A stretch of DNA of 64,000 nucleotides, taken from positions 186,001-250,000 of the forward strand of contig DASXVV010000014.1 of the NCBI GenBank assembly GCA_036504035.1, in the 5' to 3' direction. Source of the DNA: Candidatus Deferrimicrobiaceae bacterium. GTDB taxonomy: Bacteria > Desulfobacterota > Deferrimicrobia > Deferrimicrobiales > Deferrimicrobiaceae. The position numbers and the translations under genes were made by a program. This document shows positions 44,426-53,645 of this stretch, one piece after another (within the stretch, counting starts at the first letter, position 1; every line of letters starts with the position of its first letter). A model generated the notes under the pieces. It did not search any database and was not told where the DNA came from. It was given only the letters and a program-made list of their open reading frames with translations.

Positions 44426-47400
44426 ATGTCCCGATATTTCATCGACCGGCCGATCTTCGCCTGGGTCATCGCCATCGTCATCATGCTCGCGGGGGCGTTG
44501 TCGATCTTCCGCCTCCCCGTGTCCCAGTACCCGGCGATCGCCCCGCCGCAGATCGCCATCAACGCCATGTATCCGGGCGCGTCGGCCCAGACGGTGCAGG
44601 ACACGGTCACGCAGGTCATCGAGCAGAAGATGAACGGCATCGACCACCTTCGGTACATGGGATCGTCCAGCGATTCCGCCGGCGCCGTCAGCATCACGCT
44701 CACCTTCGACGCCGAGACCGACCCGAACATCGCCCAGGTCCAGGTGCAGAACAAGCTCCAGCTCGCCATGCCGCTTCTTCCCCAAAGGGTGCAGCAGCAG
44801 GGGGTGCAGGTCGTCAAGTCCACCCGAAACTTCATGCTCATCGTCGGGCTCATCTCCGAGGACGGGAAGATGTCCCGGTACGACCTATCCGACTATCTGG
44901 CAGCGAACGTCCAGGACCCGCTGAGCCGCGTCACCGGGGTCGGCGAGGTCACGCTCTTCGGCTCCCAGTACGCCATGCGGATCTGGCTCAACCCGAACCG
45001 GCTCGCCAGCTTCGGCCTGACCCCCGCGGATGTACAGGCGGCGATCCAGGCCCAGAACGCCCAGGTCTCCGCCGGCCAGCTTGGCGGTGCGCCGGCGGCC
45101 AAGGAACAGCAGCTGAACGCCGCTATCACCGCCCAGACGCTGCTCAAGACGCCGGAGGAATTCGACAGCATCCTGCTGCGTACCAACCCCGACGGATCCG
45201 TGGTGCGGCTGCGCGACGTCGCCCGCTCCGAGATCGGGACCGAGAGCTACGAGATGGTCGGCCAATACAACGGCAAGCCGGCCTCCGGCCTGGCGATCCG
45301 CCTCGCGTCGGGCGCCAACGCCCTCAACACCGCCAAGGCGGTGAAAGACAAGGTCGACGAGCTGTCGAAGTTCTTCCCCGCGGGCGTGAAGGCGGTCTAC
45401 CCCTACGACACGACGCCCTTCGTGAAGATCTCCATCGAGGAAGTGGTGAAGACGCTGGCCGAGGCGATCCTGCTGGTCTTCGTCGTCATGTACCTCTTCC
45501 TCCAGAACTTCCGGGCGACGCTCATCCCGACGATCGCCGTGCCGGTCGTCCTCCTCGGCACCTTCGGCGTTCTCTCGGCCTTCGGCTTTTCCATCAACAC
45601 GCTGACGATGTTCGCGATGGTGCTCGCCATCGGACTCCTCGTCGACGATGCCATCGTCGTCGTCGAGAACGTGGAACGCATCATGTCCACCGAAGGGCTG
45701 TCCCCCATCGAGGCGACGCGAAAGTCGATGGACCAGATCACGGGGGCCCTGATCGGCATCGCCATGGTCCTCTCCGCCGTCTTCATCCCGATGGCCTTCT
45801 TCGGCGGCTCCACGGGCGTCATCTATCGCCAGTTCTCCATCACCATCGTCTCGGCGATGGTCCTTTCCGTCGTCGTGGCGCTGATCCTTACGCCGGCGCT
45901 GTGCGCGACCCTGCTCAAGCCGGTCGCCAAGGGGCACAATGTCGCTGAGGGAGGCCGCTTCTCGTGGTTCTTCAACTGGTTCAACCGCGTCTTCGACAGC
46001 GGCAGCGGCGAGTACCAGTCGATCGTCGGGCGCCTGCTCGCGAAGAGCGGGCGAGTCATCGCCGTCTATATCGCGATCGTGGCCGTCATGGGGTTCCTGT
46101 TCTGGCGGCTGCCCACGGCATTCCTGCCCGACGAGGACCAGGGGATCCTCATGTGCATGGTCCAGCTTCCGGCCGGGGCGACTCAGGAGCGGACGTTGAA
46201 GGTCCTGTCCGAGGTGCAGCGGCACTTCCTGGAAGACGAGAAGGAATCGGTCGCCTCCATCATGACCGTCGCCGGCTTCAGCTTCGGCGGACGGGGGCAG
46301 AACATGGGGCTCGCCTTCGTGAAGCTTAAGGACTGGAGCCTTCGGACGCGCGCGGACCTTGGCGCCAAGGCCGTCGCCGGAAGGGCGATGGGCGCCTTCT
46401 CGAAGATCCGGGACGCCATGGTCTTCGCCTTTCCGCCGCCGGCCGTCATGGAACTCGGGAACGCGACCGGCTTCGATTTCGAGCTCCAGGACCGGGGCGG
46501 GCTCGGGCACGACCAGCTGATGGCGGCGCGCAACCAGCTCCTGGGAATGGCGGCGCAGGACCCGCGCCTCATGAAGGTGCGCCCCAACGGGCAGGAGGAC
46601 ACGCCCGAGTATCGGCTCGAGATCGACAAGCCCCGACTCGGGGCGATGGGGCTCTCGATCGCCCAGGTCAACGACGCCATCTCGACCTCTTGGGGCAGTG
46701 CCTACATCGGCGACTTCCTCGACAAGGGGCGCGTCAAGAAGGTCTATCTCCAGTCGGATGCGGCCTACCGCATGAAGCCGGAAGACCTCGAAAGCTGGTT
46801 CGTCCGGAACAAGGACGCCGAGATGGTTCCCTTCTCGGCCTTCGCATCTACCCGCTGGAGCTACGGTTCCCCGCGGCTCGAGCGGTACAACGGCCTGCCG
46901 TCCGCGGAAATCCAGGGCGAACCGTCGCCCGGCACGAGCTCGGGGGAAGCCATGACGATCATGGAGGAGCTGGCGGCGAAGCTGCCGCCCGGCATCGGGT
47001 TCGAATGGACCGGGCTGTCCTATGAAGAGCGGCTGACCGGCGCCCAGGCGCCCGCGCTCTATGCGATCTCGCTGCTGGTGGTGTTCCTGTCGCTCGCGGC
47101 CCTCTACGAGAGCTGGGCCATCCCGGCCGCAGTCCTGCTCGTCGTCCCGCTCGGGGTAGTCGGTGCACTCGTCGCGGCCACCGGGCGCAGCCTGTCGGAC
47201 GACGTGTACTTTCAAGTCGGGTTGCTGACGACCATCGGCCTCTCCGCCAAGAACGCCATCCTCATCGTCGAGTTCGCCGAGGCCAATCTTGCGCAAGGCA
47301 TGGGCCTGATCGAGGCGGCGCTGGAAGCGACCCGCCTGCGCCTCCGGCCGATCCTGATGACGTCGCTCGCCTTCATCCTGGGCGTGCTCCCGATGGTCAT

Positions 47401-47602
47401 CACCAAGGGGGCCGGGTCCGGCGCGCAGAATGCGATCGGCACCGGCGTCATGGGCGGGATGATCTCGGCCACCTTCCTTGCCATTCTCTTCGTCCCCGTG
47501 TTCTTCCTGGTGGTCCGGCGCGCCTTCCCCAGGAAGTCGGAAAAGGCAGAGCCGGCGATCGAGGCGGGAAACGAAATCGCTCAACCCACGGAGACCGTCT
47601 GA
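44426..47602 (+). CDS. RND multidrug efflux permease, AcrB/MexB type
   Basis: Inner-membrane proton/drug antiporter of 1058 residues, the length of AcrB. The N-terminus [19 protein letters not shown] is diagnostic for HAE1 transporters. The proton-relay pair falls at D407-D408 ([13 protein letters not shown]), exactly as in E. coli Acr[21 protein letters not shown] and [15 protein letters not shown] (second repeat, lysine of the relay) are present. It forms a tripartite pump with the flanking adaptor and OprM-like protein, all under TetR control. Confidence 0.96.
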   Translation: MSRYFIDRPIFAWVIAIVIMLAGALSIFRLPVSQYPAIAPPQIAINAMYPGASAQTVQDTVTQVIEQKMNGIDHLRYMGSSSDSAGAVSITLTFDAETDPNIAQVQVQNKLQLAMPLLPQRVQQQGVQVVKSTRNFMLIVGLISEDGKMSRYDLSDYLAANVQDPLSRVTGVGEVTLFGSQYAMRIWLNPNRLASFGLTPADVQAAIQAQNAQVSAGQLGGAPAAKEQQLNAAITAQTLLKTPEEFDSILLRTNPDGSVVRLRDVARSEIGTESYEMVGQYNGKPASGLAIRLASGANALNTAKAVKDKVDELSKFFPAGVKAVYPYDTTPFVKISIEEVVKTLAEAILLVFVVMYLFLQNFRATLIPTIAVPVVLLGTFGVLSAFGFSINTLTMFAMVLAIGLLVDDAIVVVENVERIMSTEGLSPIEATRKSMDQITGALIGIAMVLSAVFIPMAFFGGSTGVIYRQFSITIVSAMVLSVVVALILTPALCATLLKPVAKGHNVAEGGRFSWFFNWFNRVFDSGSGEYQSIVGRLLAKSGRVIAVYIAIVAVMGFLFWRLPTAFLPDEDQGILMCMVQLPAGATQERTLKVLSEVQRHFLEDEKESVASIMTVAGFSFGGRGQNMGLAFVKLKDWSLRTRADLGAKAVAGRAMGAFSKIRDAMVFAFPPPAVMELGNATGFDFELQDRGGLGHDQLMAARNQLLGMAAQDPRLMKVRPNGQEDTPEYRLEIDKPRLGAMGLSIAQVNDAISTSWGSAYIGDFLDKGRVKKVYLQSDAAYRMKPEDLESWFVRNKDAEMVPFSAFASTRWSYGSPRLERYNGLPSAEIQGEPSPGTSSGEAMTIMEELAAKLPPGIGFEWTGLSYEERLTGAQAPALYAISLLVVFLSLAALYESWAIPAAVLLVVPLGVVGALVAATGRSLSDDVYFQVGLLTTIGLSAKNAILIVEFAEANLAQGMGLIEAALEATRLRLRPILMTSLAFILGVLPMVITKGAGSGAQNAIGTGVMGGMISATFLAILFVPVFFLVVRRAFPRKSEKAEPAIEAGNEIAQPTETV

Positions 47603-47603
47603 T

Positions 47604-49013
47604 ATGAAACGTTTACTTATCGTTCTTCCGATCGCTGCAATCGCCTTGTCGGGCTGCGCCACGATGGCGCCGAAATACGCCCGACCGGCCGCCCCCGTAC
47701 CTTCGGTCTGGCCGACCGGCGCCGCCTATGGGGCATCGGAGCCGAAACCGCCGGGGATGGCGGCGGCCGACATCGCCTGGGTCGACTACTTCACGAACGA
47801 CGCACTCAGGAAGGTGATCGCCCTCGCGCTCTCGAACAACCGCGACCTGCGGATCGCCACGCTGAGCATCGAACGGGCACGGGCGCTTTACCGGATCCGG
47901 CAGGCCGATCTTTTCCCATCGGTCAACGCGAGCGGCGGCGCCGCAGCCCAGAGGGTGCCCGAGACGCTCTCGGGCGTGGGGAAACCGATCACCACGCACC
48001 AGTATGACGTAGGGGTCGGGGTCAGCGGCTACGAGCTTGATCTCTTCGGCCGGGTTCAAAGCCTCAAGAACCAGGCGCTCGAAAGCTATCTCGCAACCGA
48101 GCAGGCCCGCCGGAGCGTGCAGATCAGCCTCGTCTCCGAAGTGGCCGGGCAATGGCTGGCGCTGGCCTCCGATCGGGAACGGCTGCGGCTCGCGGGGGAA
48201 ACGCTCGGAACGCAGGAGAAATCCTACGAGCTGACGAAGCGTCGCTTCGAGGGCGGGGTTTCCTCCGAGCTCGACCTTCGGCAGGCCCAGACCAGCGTCG
48301 ACGCCGCGCGAATCGATATCGCCCGCTATACCTCGGTGATCGCCCAGGACCGGAACGCCCTCGAACTGCTCGCGGGGGGGCCGGTCCCCGAAGAACTGCT
48401 CCCGGCGCAGCTCGACGCCGCCTCCGCGATGCAGGATCTGGCGCCCGGAATTCCATCCGAAGTACTTCAGCGGCGTCCCGACATCCTGGAGGCCGAAGGG
48501 CAGTTGAAGGGCGCCAATGCGAACATCGGCGCGGCACGTGCCGCCTTCTTCCCCCGAATCACGCTTACGACGTCGATCGGCCTCGGCAGCGATCAGCTGG
48601 GGGATCTGTTCAAGGGCGGCGCGGGCATGTGGAGCTTCGCGCCCCGAATCACCCTGCCGATCTTCGAAGGTGGCGCGAACCTGGCGAACCTGAAAGTGGC
48701 GGAAACGGACCGCGACATTTTCGTGGCGCAGTATGAAAAGGCCATCCAGGGCGCATTCCGGGAAGTGGCCGACGCCCTGGCGCAACGCGGGACGCTGGGA
48801 GAGCAGCTTTCCGCGACGCAATCGCTGGTCGATGCAGCGGCGGCGACGCGCAAGCTGTCCGATGCCCGGTATGAAAAGGGGGTCGACAGCTACCTGTCGG
48901 TCCTGGATGCCCAACGCACCCTTTACGCGGCGCAACAGAACCTGATCGCGGTGCGCCTCGCGCATCTCGCGAACCGGGTGACGCTCTACAAGGCGCTCGG
49001 CGGAGGGGCCTGA
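47604..49013 (+). CDS. Outer-membrane efflux lipoprotein, OprM/NodT type
   Basis: TolC-fold channel of 469 residues with a lipoprotein signal, ALSGC at Cys18. Two outer-membrane-efflux repeats are seen (LSNNRDLRIATLSIERARALYRI, and the second around NANIGAARAAFFPRITLTTS), with the NodT-family LQRRPDILEAEGQL. ATG 47604 is one base after the permease stop. It provides the exit duct of the pump. Confidence 0.95.
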   Translation: MKRLLIVLPIAAIALSGCATMAPKYARPAAPVPSVWPTGAAYGASEPKPPGMAAADIAWVDYFTNDALRKVIALALSNNRDLRIATLSIERARALYRIRQADLFPSVNASGGAAAQRVPETLSGVGKPITTHQYDVGVGVSGYELDLFGRVQSLKNQALESYLATEQARRSVQISLVSEVAGQWLALASDRERLRLAGETLGTQEKSYELTKRRFEGGVSSELDLRQAQTSVDAARIDIARYTSVIAQDRNALELLAGGPVPEELLPAQLDAASAMQDLAPGIPSEVLQRRPDILEAEGQLKGANANIGAARAAFFPRITLTTSIGLGSDQLGDLFKGGAGMWSFAPRITLPIFEGGANLANLKVAETDRDIFVAQYEKAIQGAFREVADALAQRGTLGEQLSATQSLVDAAAATRKLSDARYEKGVDSYLSVLDAQRTLYAAQQNLIAVRLAHLANRVTLYKALGGGA

Positions 49014-49058
49014 AACCGATCCATCACGAGTCCGAAGCCGATCCCCCGGAGGGAACCC

Positions 49059-49760
49059 ATGACTGATCGATTCCGATTTGTTCGTCGGCGCTTCATGATC
49101 CCGTTGCTATTCGCGATGGCCGTCTCGCTGGCGATCGCCGGGTCGGCCCTCGCCGTCGATCTCGCCCCGATTCCGCTCCCGGCGCCGCAGACGGACGGCG
49201 GCAAGCCGCTCATGCAGGCGCTGGCGCTGCGAGCGACCAGCCGCGCGTTTGCGAAGGAACCGATCCCGGACCAGCAGCTCGCGAACCTGCTCTGGGCCGC
49301 CTGGGGGATCAACCGCCCCGCGGACGGGAAGCGCACCGCGCCCTCCGCGCGCAACTGGCAAGAGATCGACCTTATGGTGGTCCGTGCGGAGGGGACGTAC
49401 CGCTACGATCCCGCCGCCAACCGCCTGGTACCGGTGGCGCCCGGCGATCTCAGGGCGCAGGCGGGCGTCCAGTCGTTCGTCAAGGACGCGCCGCTGACGC
49501 TCGTCCTGGTCGCCGACACGTCCCGGATGAAGGGGGCGGAGAAGGACCCCGAGCAGAAGCAGTGGATCTGGGCGGACGCCGGCTTCATCGGCCAGAACGT
49601 CTACCTGTTCTGCGCCAGCGAGGGGCTCGCCACGGGCGTGCGCGCCCTCATCGACCGGCCTGCGCTCGCGAAATCGCTCGGACTGTCCGACCGTCAGGTC
49701 GTCCTGCTCGCCATGAGCGTCGGGCGCCCGGCGCCCGCCGCCGGTCCGCCGGGGCGGTGA
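49059..49760 (+). CDS. Exported nitroreductase-like protein
   Basis: A 233-residue protein with an N-terminal signal peptide (about 12-32, ending SALAVDL). The mature part follows the nitroreductase/SagB-type FMN fold: LRATSRAFAKEPIPDQQLANLLWAAWG, PSARNWQEIDLMVV, and DAGFIGQNVYLFCASEGLATGVRA. FMN enzymes are usually cytoplasmic, so export is unusual; Tat-type RFVRRRF precedes the hydrophobic stretch. The start ATG follows GGAGGG. It comes 45 bases after the pump operon and may be co-transcribed. Confidence 0.78.
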   Translation: MTDRFRFVRRRFMIPLLFAMAVSLAIAGSALAVDLAPIPLPAPQTDGGKPLMQALALRATSRAFAKEPIPDQQLANLLWAAWGINRPADGKRTAPSARNWQEIDLMVVRAEGTYRYDPAANRLVPVAPGDLRAQAGVQSFVKDAPLTLVLVADTSRMKGAEKDPEQKQWIWADAGFIGQNVYLFCASEGLATGVRALIDRPALAKSLGLSDRQVVLLAMSVGRPAPAAGPPGR

Positions 49761-49776
49761 TCCCGGGCGCTCCAGC

Positions 49777-49816
49777 GTTTATGGCGTTGCAATAAACTGC
49801 ATATGGCGCATATCAT
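49777..49816 (+). promoter_or_regulatory. Candidate promoter with two inverted repeats before the three-gene cassette
   Basis: TTGCAA (49787-49792) and TATCAT (49811-49816) are 18 bases apart in a locally A/T-rich patch. GTTTAT-N9-ATAAAC (49777-49797) overlaps the -35 and ATATG-GCG-CATAT (49801-49813) overlaps the -10, the positions where repressors bind. Confidence 0.45.
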
Positions 49817-49848
49817 TCAGCCCAAGACCATGAATCGGGGAGGGTTGG

Positions 49849-50595
49849 ATGGCATTCACCGACAGGTGCAGCATCTACGCCGGCGTCACCGAAGCCGGCA
49901 TCAACGCCGCGGTCCGGCTGCTCATGAAGCAGCGACCGTCGCTGTTCAACTACGGGACGGGATACTTCCAGGCTGACCCCAAGCGCTTTCCCAAGCCGAT
50001 CACTCCGGCGCCCGACGTCTCCCGCTACAAGAATCCGCTCACGACACTCGTGAAGCTCCCCGATCTGGGACTCAAGGTTCCACCGGACCTGTGCTTCCAA
50101 CTGACCGGCTTCGCGATCGACTTCCATCCGGCCAACACGGTGGCGCTGCCGTCGAACATCGCCTCCCTGATGAAGCCCGAGCAACGATTTTCGCTCCAGG
50201 CGACGGTCACGGCGGGCGTCCTGAACGCGCTCGACAACATCTACCCCGTGAATCCCGTCTATTCCTTCGACCTCGTGGTCTATGCGATCGGTCACCTGGT
50301 GCTGGGCGGGACCGCTCCCGACGAGACGCTCTCCGGCGTGGCGGACCACCTCGAGATCGTCGGCATCGCGCCCCCGGGCCTCGACAACGCGCTGGTCTAC
50401 CTGGCCCGGCTGGTGCTCAAGGAAAAGGTGCTGCCCAAGGCGGTCCTGGCGCTGGCACCCTTCACCCTGGACATCCCGAAAATGGTGGGAAAGGTTTCCG
50501 TTTCGGCAACGAAGCCGTCGCCCGCCACGGTGGCCAACAACCCCGCGGTGGAAGACGATCAGGTCAAGGTCTTCGTGGAGGTGACCGCGTCATGA
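49849..50595 (+). CDS. Unrecognised protein, cassette gene A
   Basis: A 248-residue protein I cannot assign. It has no signal peptide. The N-terminus (GVTEAGINAAVRLLMKQRPS, then LFNYGTGYF) is helical, followed by alternating hydrophobic strands (FQLTGFAIDFHPANTV; FSLQATVTAGVL) and a C-terminal DDQVKVFVEVTAS strand. The pattern (long amphipathic strands plus helices) suggests a beta-rich lipid- or ligand-binding fold, but this is a guess. ATG follows GGGGAGGG. It overlaps gene B by four bases (ATGA). Confidence 0.7.
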   Translation: MAFTDRCSIYAGVTEAGINAAVRLLMKQRPSLFNYGTGYFQADPKRFPKPITPAPDVSRYKNPLTTLVKLPDLGLKVPPDLCFQLTGFAIDFHPANTVALPSNIASLMKPEQRFSLQATVTAGVLNALDNIYPVNPVYSFDLVVYAIGHLVLGGTAPDETLSGVADHLEIVGIAPPGLDNALVYLARLVLKEKVLPKAVLALAPFTLDIPKMVGKVSVSATKPSPATVANNPAVEDDQVKVFVEVTAS

Positions 50596-51512
50596 GCCAG
50601 TTCACCGTCGCCCTGAATCATCAGCTTTTCTCCGATCTGTTTCGCGCTGTCGAGGAGCATTTCGCCGTGACCAAGAACGGCAGCACGTCGACCGGGGCGT
50701 TCTCGGCCTCCTACGATGTGGGCGCCAAGCTCCATGGGGGAAGCGTTTCGCTGACCGATGCCGGGACGATCAAGGTGGAGGATCTCGAGGTGGTCAACGA
50801 CCCCACGAATCTCTCGGTCGGCGTCGCCATCCCCGACCTCGCCATCGGCGGGTTCTGCATCGTCCCCGACCTCATCCATGGCGGCTGCGCCCTGACCGCG
50901 CCCAGGGTCGTCATCTTTCACGGCAGGACCGTCACACTGGACCTGGACCTCAAGGGAATCCTCGACATCAACGTGAACGTCGAGTCGGGCGCGACGATCC
51001 GCCACTTCGCGAATCCGGACCGCACCCCCGCCATGACGGACCTCGACGCCGAGATCGCCAAGGTGGCGAACCAGTGGCAGCTCTTCGCCGCCCCGAAACA
51101 CGTCGATGTCACGCTGAACGTGGCCGCGTCCATCGACGCCCTCCTCGAAGACACCGCGAACAACGTGTTCAACAACCTGCTGGGAGGCGCGCCCCAGTGG
51201 ATCAAGGACGCTTTCTGGGCGATCGTCGGACCGATCGTCGATTTTCTCAAGAAGCTGGTCGGAATCGTCGGAACGGTCGCCGACTGGGTGCTGGACCTGT
51301 TCAAGCGGGTATTCAACTTCGTGGCCTTCCTCGAGACGGCGATCGCCGACCACTTCGCGAACAAGTACCCGGTCCACAAGTTCAACGATCCCTACCCGGC
51401 GACGAAAGGGGATCCCAAGGTCCCCCTGAACCCGCTGCTGATCCCGATCCTGAACCCGGCGGTCGCGGTCAATGCGGCCGAGCTCGTCATCACCGCCGAC
51501 ATCGGAGGCTGA
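50592..51512 (+). CDS. Unrecognised protein with amphipathic helix tract, cassette gene B
   Basis: A 306-residue protein of unknown family without a signal peptide. The first ~160 residues are strand-rich (GTIKVEDLEVVNDPTNLSVG; IPDLAIGGFCIVPDLIHGG) with two cysteines. Residues about 202-256 form a striking run of amphipathic/hydrophobic helices (DAFWAIVGPIVDFLKKLVGI; DWVLDLFKRVFNFVAFLETA). The end returns to strands (AVNAAELVITADIGG). The tract could bind a membrane surface. It is translationally coupled to gene A and followed two bases later by gene C. Confidence 0.7.
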   Translation: MSQFTVALNHQLFSDLFRAVEEHFAVTKNGSTSTGAFSASYDVGAKLHGGSVSLTDAGTIKVEDLEVVNDPTNLSVGVAIPDLAIGGFCIVPDLIHGGCALTAPRVVIFHGRTVTLDLDLKGILDINVNVESGATIRHFANPDRTPAMTDLDAEIAKVANQWQLFAAPKHVDVTLNVAASIDALLEDTANNVFNNLLGGAPQWIKDAFWAIVGPIVDFLKKLVGIVGTVADWVLDLFKRVFNFVAFLETAIADHFANKYPVHKFNDPYPATKGDPKVPLNPLLIPILNPAVAVNAAELVITADIGG

Positions 51513-51514
51513 TC

Positions 51515-52180
51515 ATGACCGAATTCGTCGATCCGGATCTTGCGTCGCAGACCACCCTGGACAGCGGTGCGCTGACGCTTCTGGGAATGGTCGTCCACCG
51601 ATTCACCGAACCGGGCCGCTACCTCGGGACGGTATGGGAAGGTGAACGCGCGGTTGCGCATTTCCGCCTGGAATCGGACGTCGGGCACACCATGCCGCAG
51701 ACCGATATCGACCTGGCGGCCTTGGCGTCGGGTGCCCCGGAGCCTCTGCGCGGCGGGGGGCCGGGCAAAGGGGAAGCCGCGTTCGACGTCAACCCCGGCG
51801 GCTACGTCCTGTTCTATGTCTCGAAAGGGAAGGGGGGATACGCCGTCACGGTCTCCCCCGGGACGGGCACGGATGGAAAGCCGGTGTTCGACAGCCGGGA
51901 GCTGCAGCAGGGCGACCTCTTCGTCTCGCACCTGGTGCGTCCCGGCCGATACGCCGTCAACAACCTGGTGGCCCGCCAGACGCTCAGCCTGAAGGTCACG
52001 CGTGCCCCCCGGCTTCGGATGCACGGGGCCTTGCCGCTCAAGCCGCTGCAGATCGAGGCGCACGCGCAGGGCTTCAACCGCCCGGAGGTCGAACTCCAGG
52101 CGATGCAGGGGAAGGTCTACAAGATCCAGTCGCCTTCCCGGATCCGGATCGAGCTGGTCGCGCCGGACGACCCGGACTGA
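51515..52180 (+). CDS. Unrecognised protein, cassette gene C
   Basis: A 221-residue protein, no known family and no signal peptide. It looks wholly beta-rich: LGTVWEGERAVAHFRLE, GGYVLFYVSKGKGGYAVTV, GDLFVSHLVRPGRYAVNN, and a basic C-terminal KVYKIQSPSRIRIELVAPDD. The GDLFVSHLVRPGRY turn is reminiscent of beta-sandwich domains, without diagnostic residues. It begins two bases after gene B and ends the cassette; the next gene is on the other strand. Confidence 0.68.
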   Translation: MTEFVDPDLASQTTLDSGALTLLGMVVHRFTEPGRYLGTVWEGERAVAHFRLESDVGHTMPQTDIDLAALASGAPEPLRGGGPGKGEAAFDVNPGGYVLFYVSKGKGGYAVTVSPGTGTDGKPVFDSRELQQGDLFVSHLVRPGRYAVNNLVARQTLSLKVTRAPRLRMHGALPLKPLQIEAHAQGFNRPEVELQAMQGKVYKIQSPSRIRIELVAPDDPD

Positions 52181-52208
52181 CGGAAGGCCCGGCGCGATCC
52201 GGGAGTGC

Positions 52209-52580
52209 CTAGTCGGTCACGATGATGGTTCCCGTCATGTCCTCGTGTCCTTCCCCGCAGAAGACGTCGCAGTGGAAAGGGAACGTTCCCGACTTGTCAG
52301 GCACGACCCGCAGGCGGGTTGTCTTTCCCGGCGGGATATCGGTCCGGAGTCCCAGGCCGGGGCAGTCGAACCCGTGCAGCCGGTCGAGGGAGGTCAACTC
52401 GATGATCGCCGGAACCCCCCGTTTCAGCCGGATCTCGTTCGGGCTGTATTCGAATTTCCTTGCGGTGACCCGGACAATGGTTTCGGGCTCGTCGGACCAG
52501 GCGACGGGGACGAGCGCCCCGGCCGCCAGGATCAGAAGCGCCAGAACGGAGACGGCGCGAAGCCTGTTGATCGAACGCAT
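52209..52580 (-). CDS. Exported single-domain CuA (cytochrome c oxidase subunit II-like) cupredoxin
   Basis: A 123-residue periplasmic protein with a signal peptide (about 7-29) and a cupredoxin fold. It has the complete dinuclear CuA set: His69 (DRLHGF) and HCDVFCGEGHEDM with Cys104, Cys108, His112 and Met115, spaced CxxxCxxxHxxM as in COX2 and N2O reductase. No membrane helices or oxidase genes accompany it, so it is a free electron carrier or copper-storage/assembly protein rather than an oxidase subunit. GGAGG precedes the ATG. Confidence 0.88.
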   Translation of the reverse strand: MRSINRLRAVSVLALLILAAGALVPVAWSDEPETIVRVTARKFEYSPNEIRLKRGVPAIIELTSLDRLHGFDCPGLGLRTDIPPGKTTRLRVVPDKSGTFPFHCDVFCGEGHEDMTGTIIVTD

Positions 52581-52594
52581 CGGATGGGTCCTCC

Positions 52595-53488
52595 CTAGCG
52601 GATCGGGTATTCCTGGAGCGAATAGATCGATTTCCCGGCGATCGCCTTCGGCTCCCGGAACCCGAGTCCCTTGTACGGATGCGCCGGGTCCCACGGGATC
52701 GGCGCCTTTTTCGGGACCGAGCCGGGCTCGGGAAGGGGATACATCAGCCCGCGCGCTGCGTGGTGCGGAATATTCCCGGTCATCCGGTGATGTTCCTGGT
52801 GGATGTGTCCGTAGAAAACCGTCACGTTCCGGAACGGGGTGAGCAGCTCGATCGCTTTCGCTCCGTCGCGCGTCGCCCAGTCCCACTGTGGGTAGAGATC
52901 GAAGAGAGGCCGGTGGGTCAGCACGGTGATCATCGTCTCGGGATCGAGCTTCCGGAGGTCGTCCGCCAGCCAGGCGAGCTGCGCGTCGCCGATGGACGAG
53001 GTCGGATCGGAGACGTTGTCGAGCGCGATGAAATGGACGCCCTCGTGGTCGAACGTGTAGCGGGTCGGGCCGAAAAATTCCTTGAACGCCTCGCCGTTGT
53101 CCAGGGAGGCGTCGTGCTCGCCCGGCATGTAGCGGATGTTCCCCGCCTTGAGTCCTGCAGCGATGTCGCGGAAGCCCGACAACCGATTACGCCGCTCCTT
53201 CGGGTCGTCGGTCGTGTGGCTCAGGTCGCCGGTGAAGACGATGAAGGCCGGGGGAGACTCGAGGTCGTTGACCGCTGCGACCGCTTTTTTCAGCGTTCCC
53301 TGCCAGTCCGGATTCACCTTTTCGTCCTTGAAGCCCCAGTGGGTGTCGGACAGCTGAACGAAGAAGAAATCCTTCCCGACCGTGCCTGTCTTGGCCGCCT
53401 CGGCGAATCCGCCCATGCCAGAGGCGAAGACAACGCCGCCGATCCCTGCCAGCTTGAGGAACTGCCTCCGGTCCAACTTGCTGTTCAT
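52595..53488 (-). CDS. Tat-exported metallophosphoesterase
   Basis: A 297-residue calcineurin-like phosphoesterase. The Tat signal is DRRQFLKLAG followed by a hydrophobic stretch to about residue 32. Metal motifs are LSDTHWG (D48, H50), FTGDLSH, PGEHD (Glu replaces the usual Asn of GNHD), LTHRPLF and YGHIHQEHH. The N-to-E change in the third motif may alter metal affinity or substrate. It is 14 bases upstream of the CuA gene on the same strand, so the two are probably co-transcribed. Confidence 0.9.
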   Translation of the reverse strand: MNSKLDRRQFLKLAGIGGVVFASGMGGFAEAAKTGTVGKDFFFVQLSDTHWGFKDEKVNPDWQGTLKKAVAAVNDLESPPAFIVFTGDLSHTTDDPKERRNRLSGFRDIAAGLKAGNIRYMPGEHDASLDNGEAFKEFFGPTRYTFDHEGVHFIALDNVSDPTSSIGDAQLAWLADDLRKLDPETMITVLTHRPLFDLYPQWDWATRDGAKAIELLTPFRNVTVFYGHIHQEHHRMTGNIPHHAARGLMYPLPEPGSVPKKAPIPWDPAHPYKGLGFREPKAIAGKSIYSLQEYPIR

Positions 53489-53645
53489 CGTCTTGGTCTC
53501 CTTCCGCGCCACGTCGGGGTTGGCTTCAAGAGAATACCGGGTCGAATAACGGGAATTAGATGACGATGACGGGAGTCGGTTTCCGGAAACATCCGCCCGA
53601 ACAGAAACCCGTGCTGCGGCATCCAAGTATCGGAGGGTTGTGCGC

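Noticed and set aside
49849-52180. Phage tail or contractile-injection gene cluster
   Set aside because: Only three genes, no baseplate, sheath, tube or ATPase relatives, and no integrase or attachment sites nearby.
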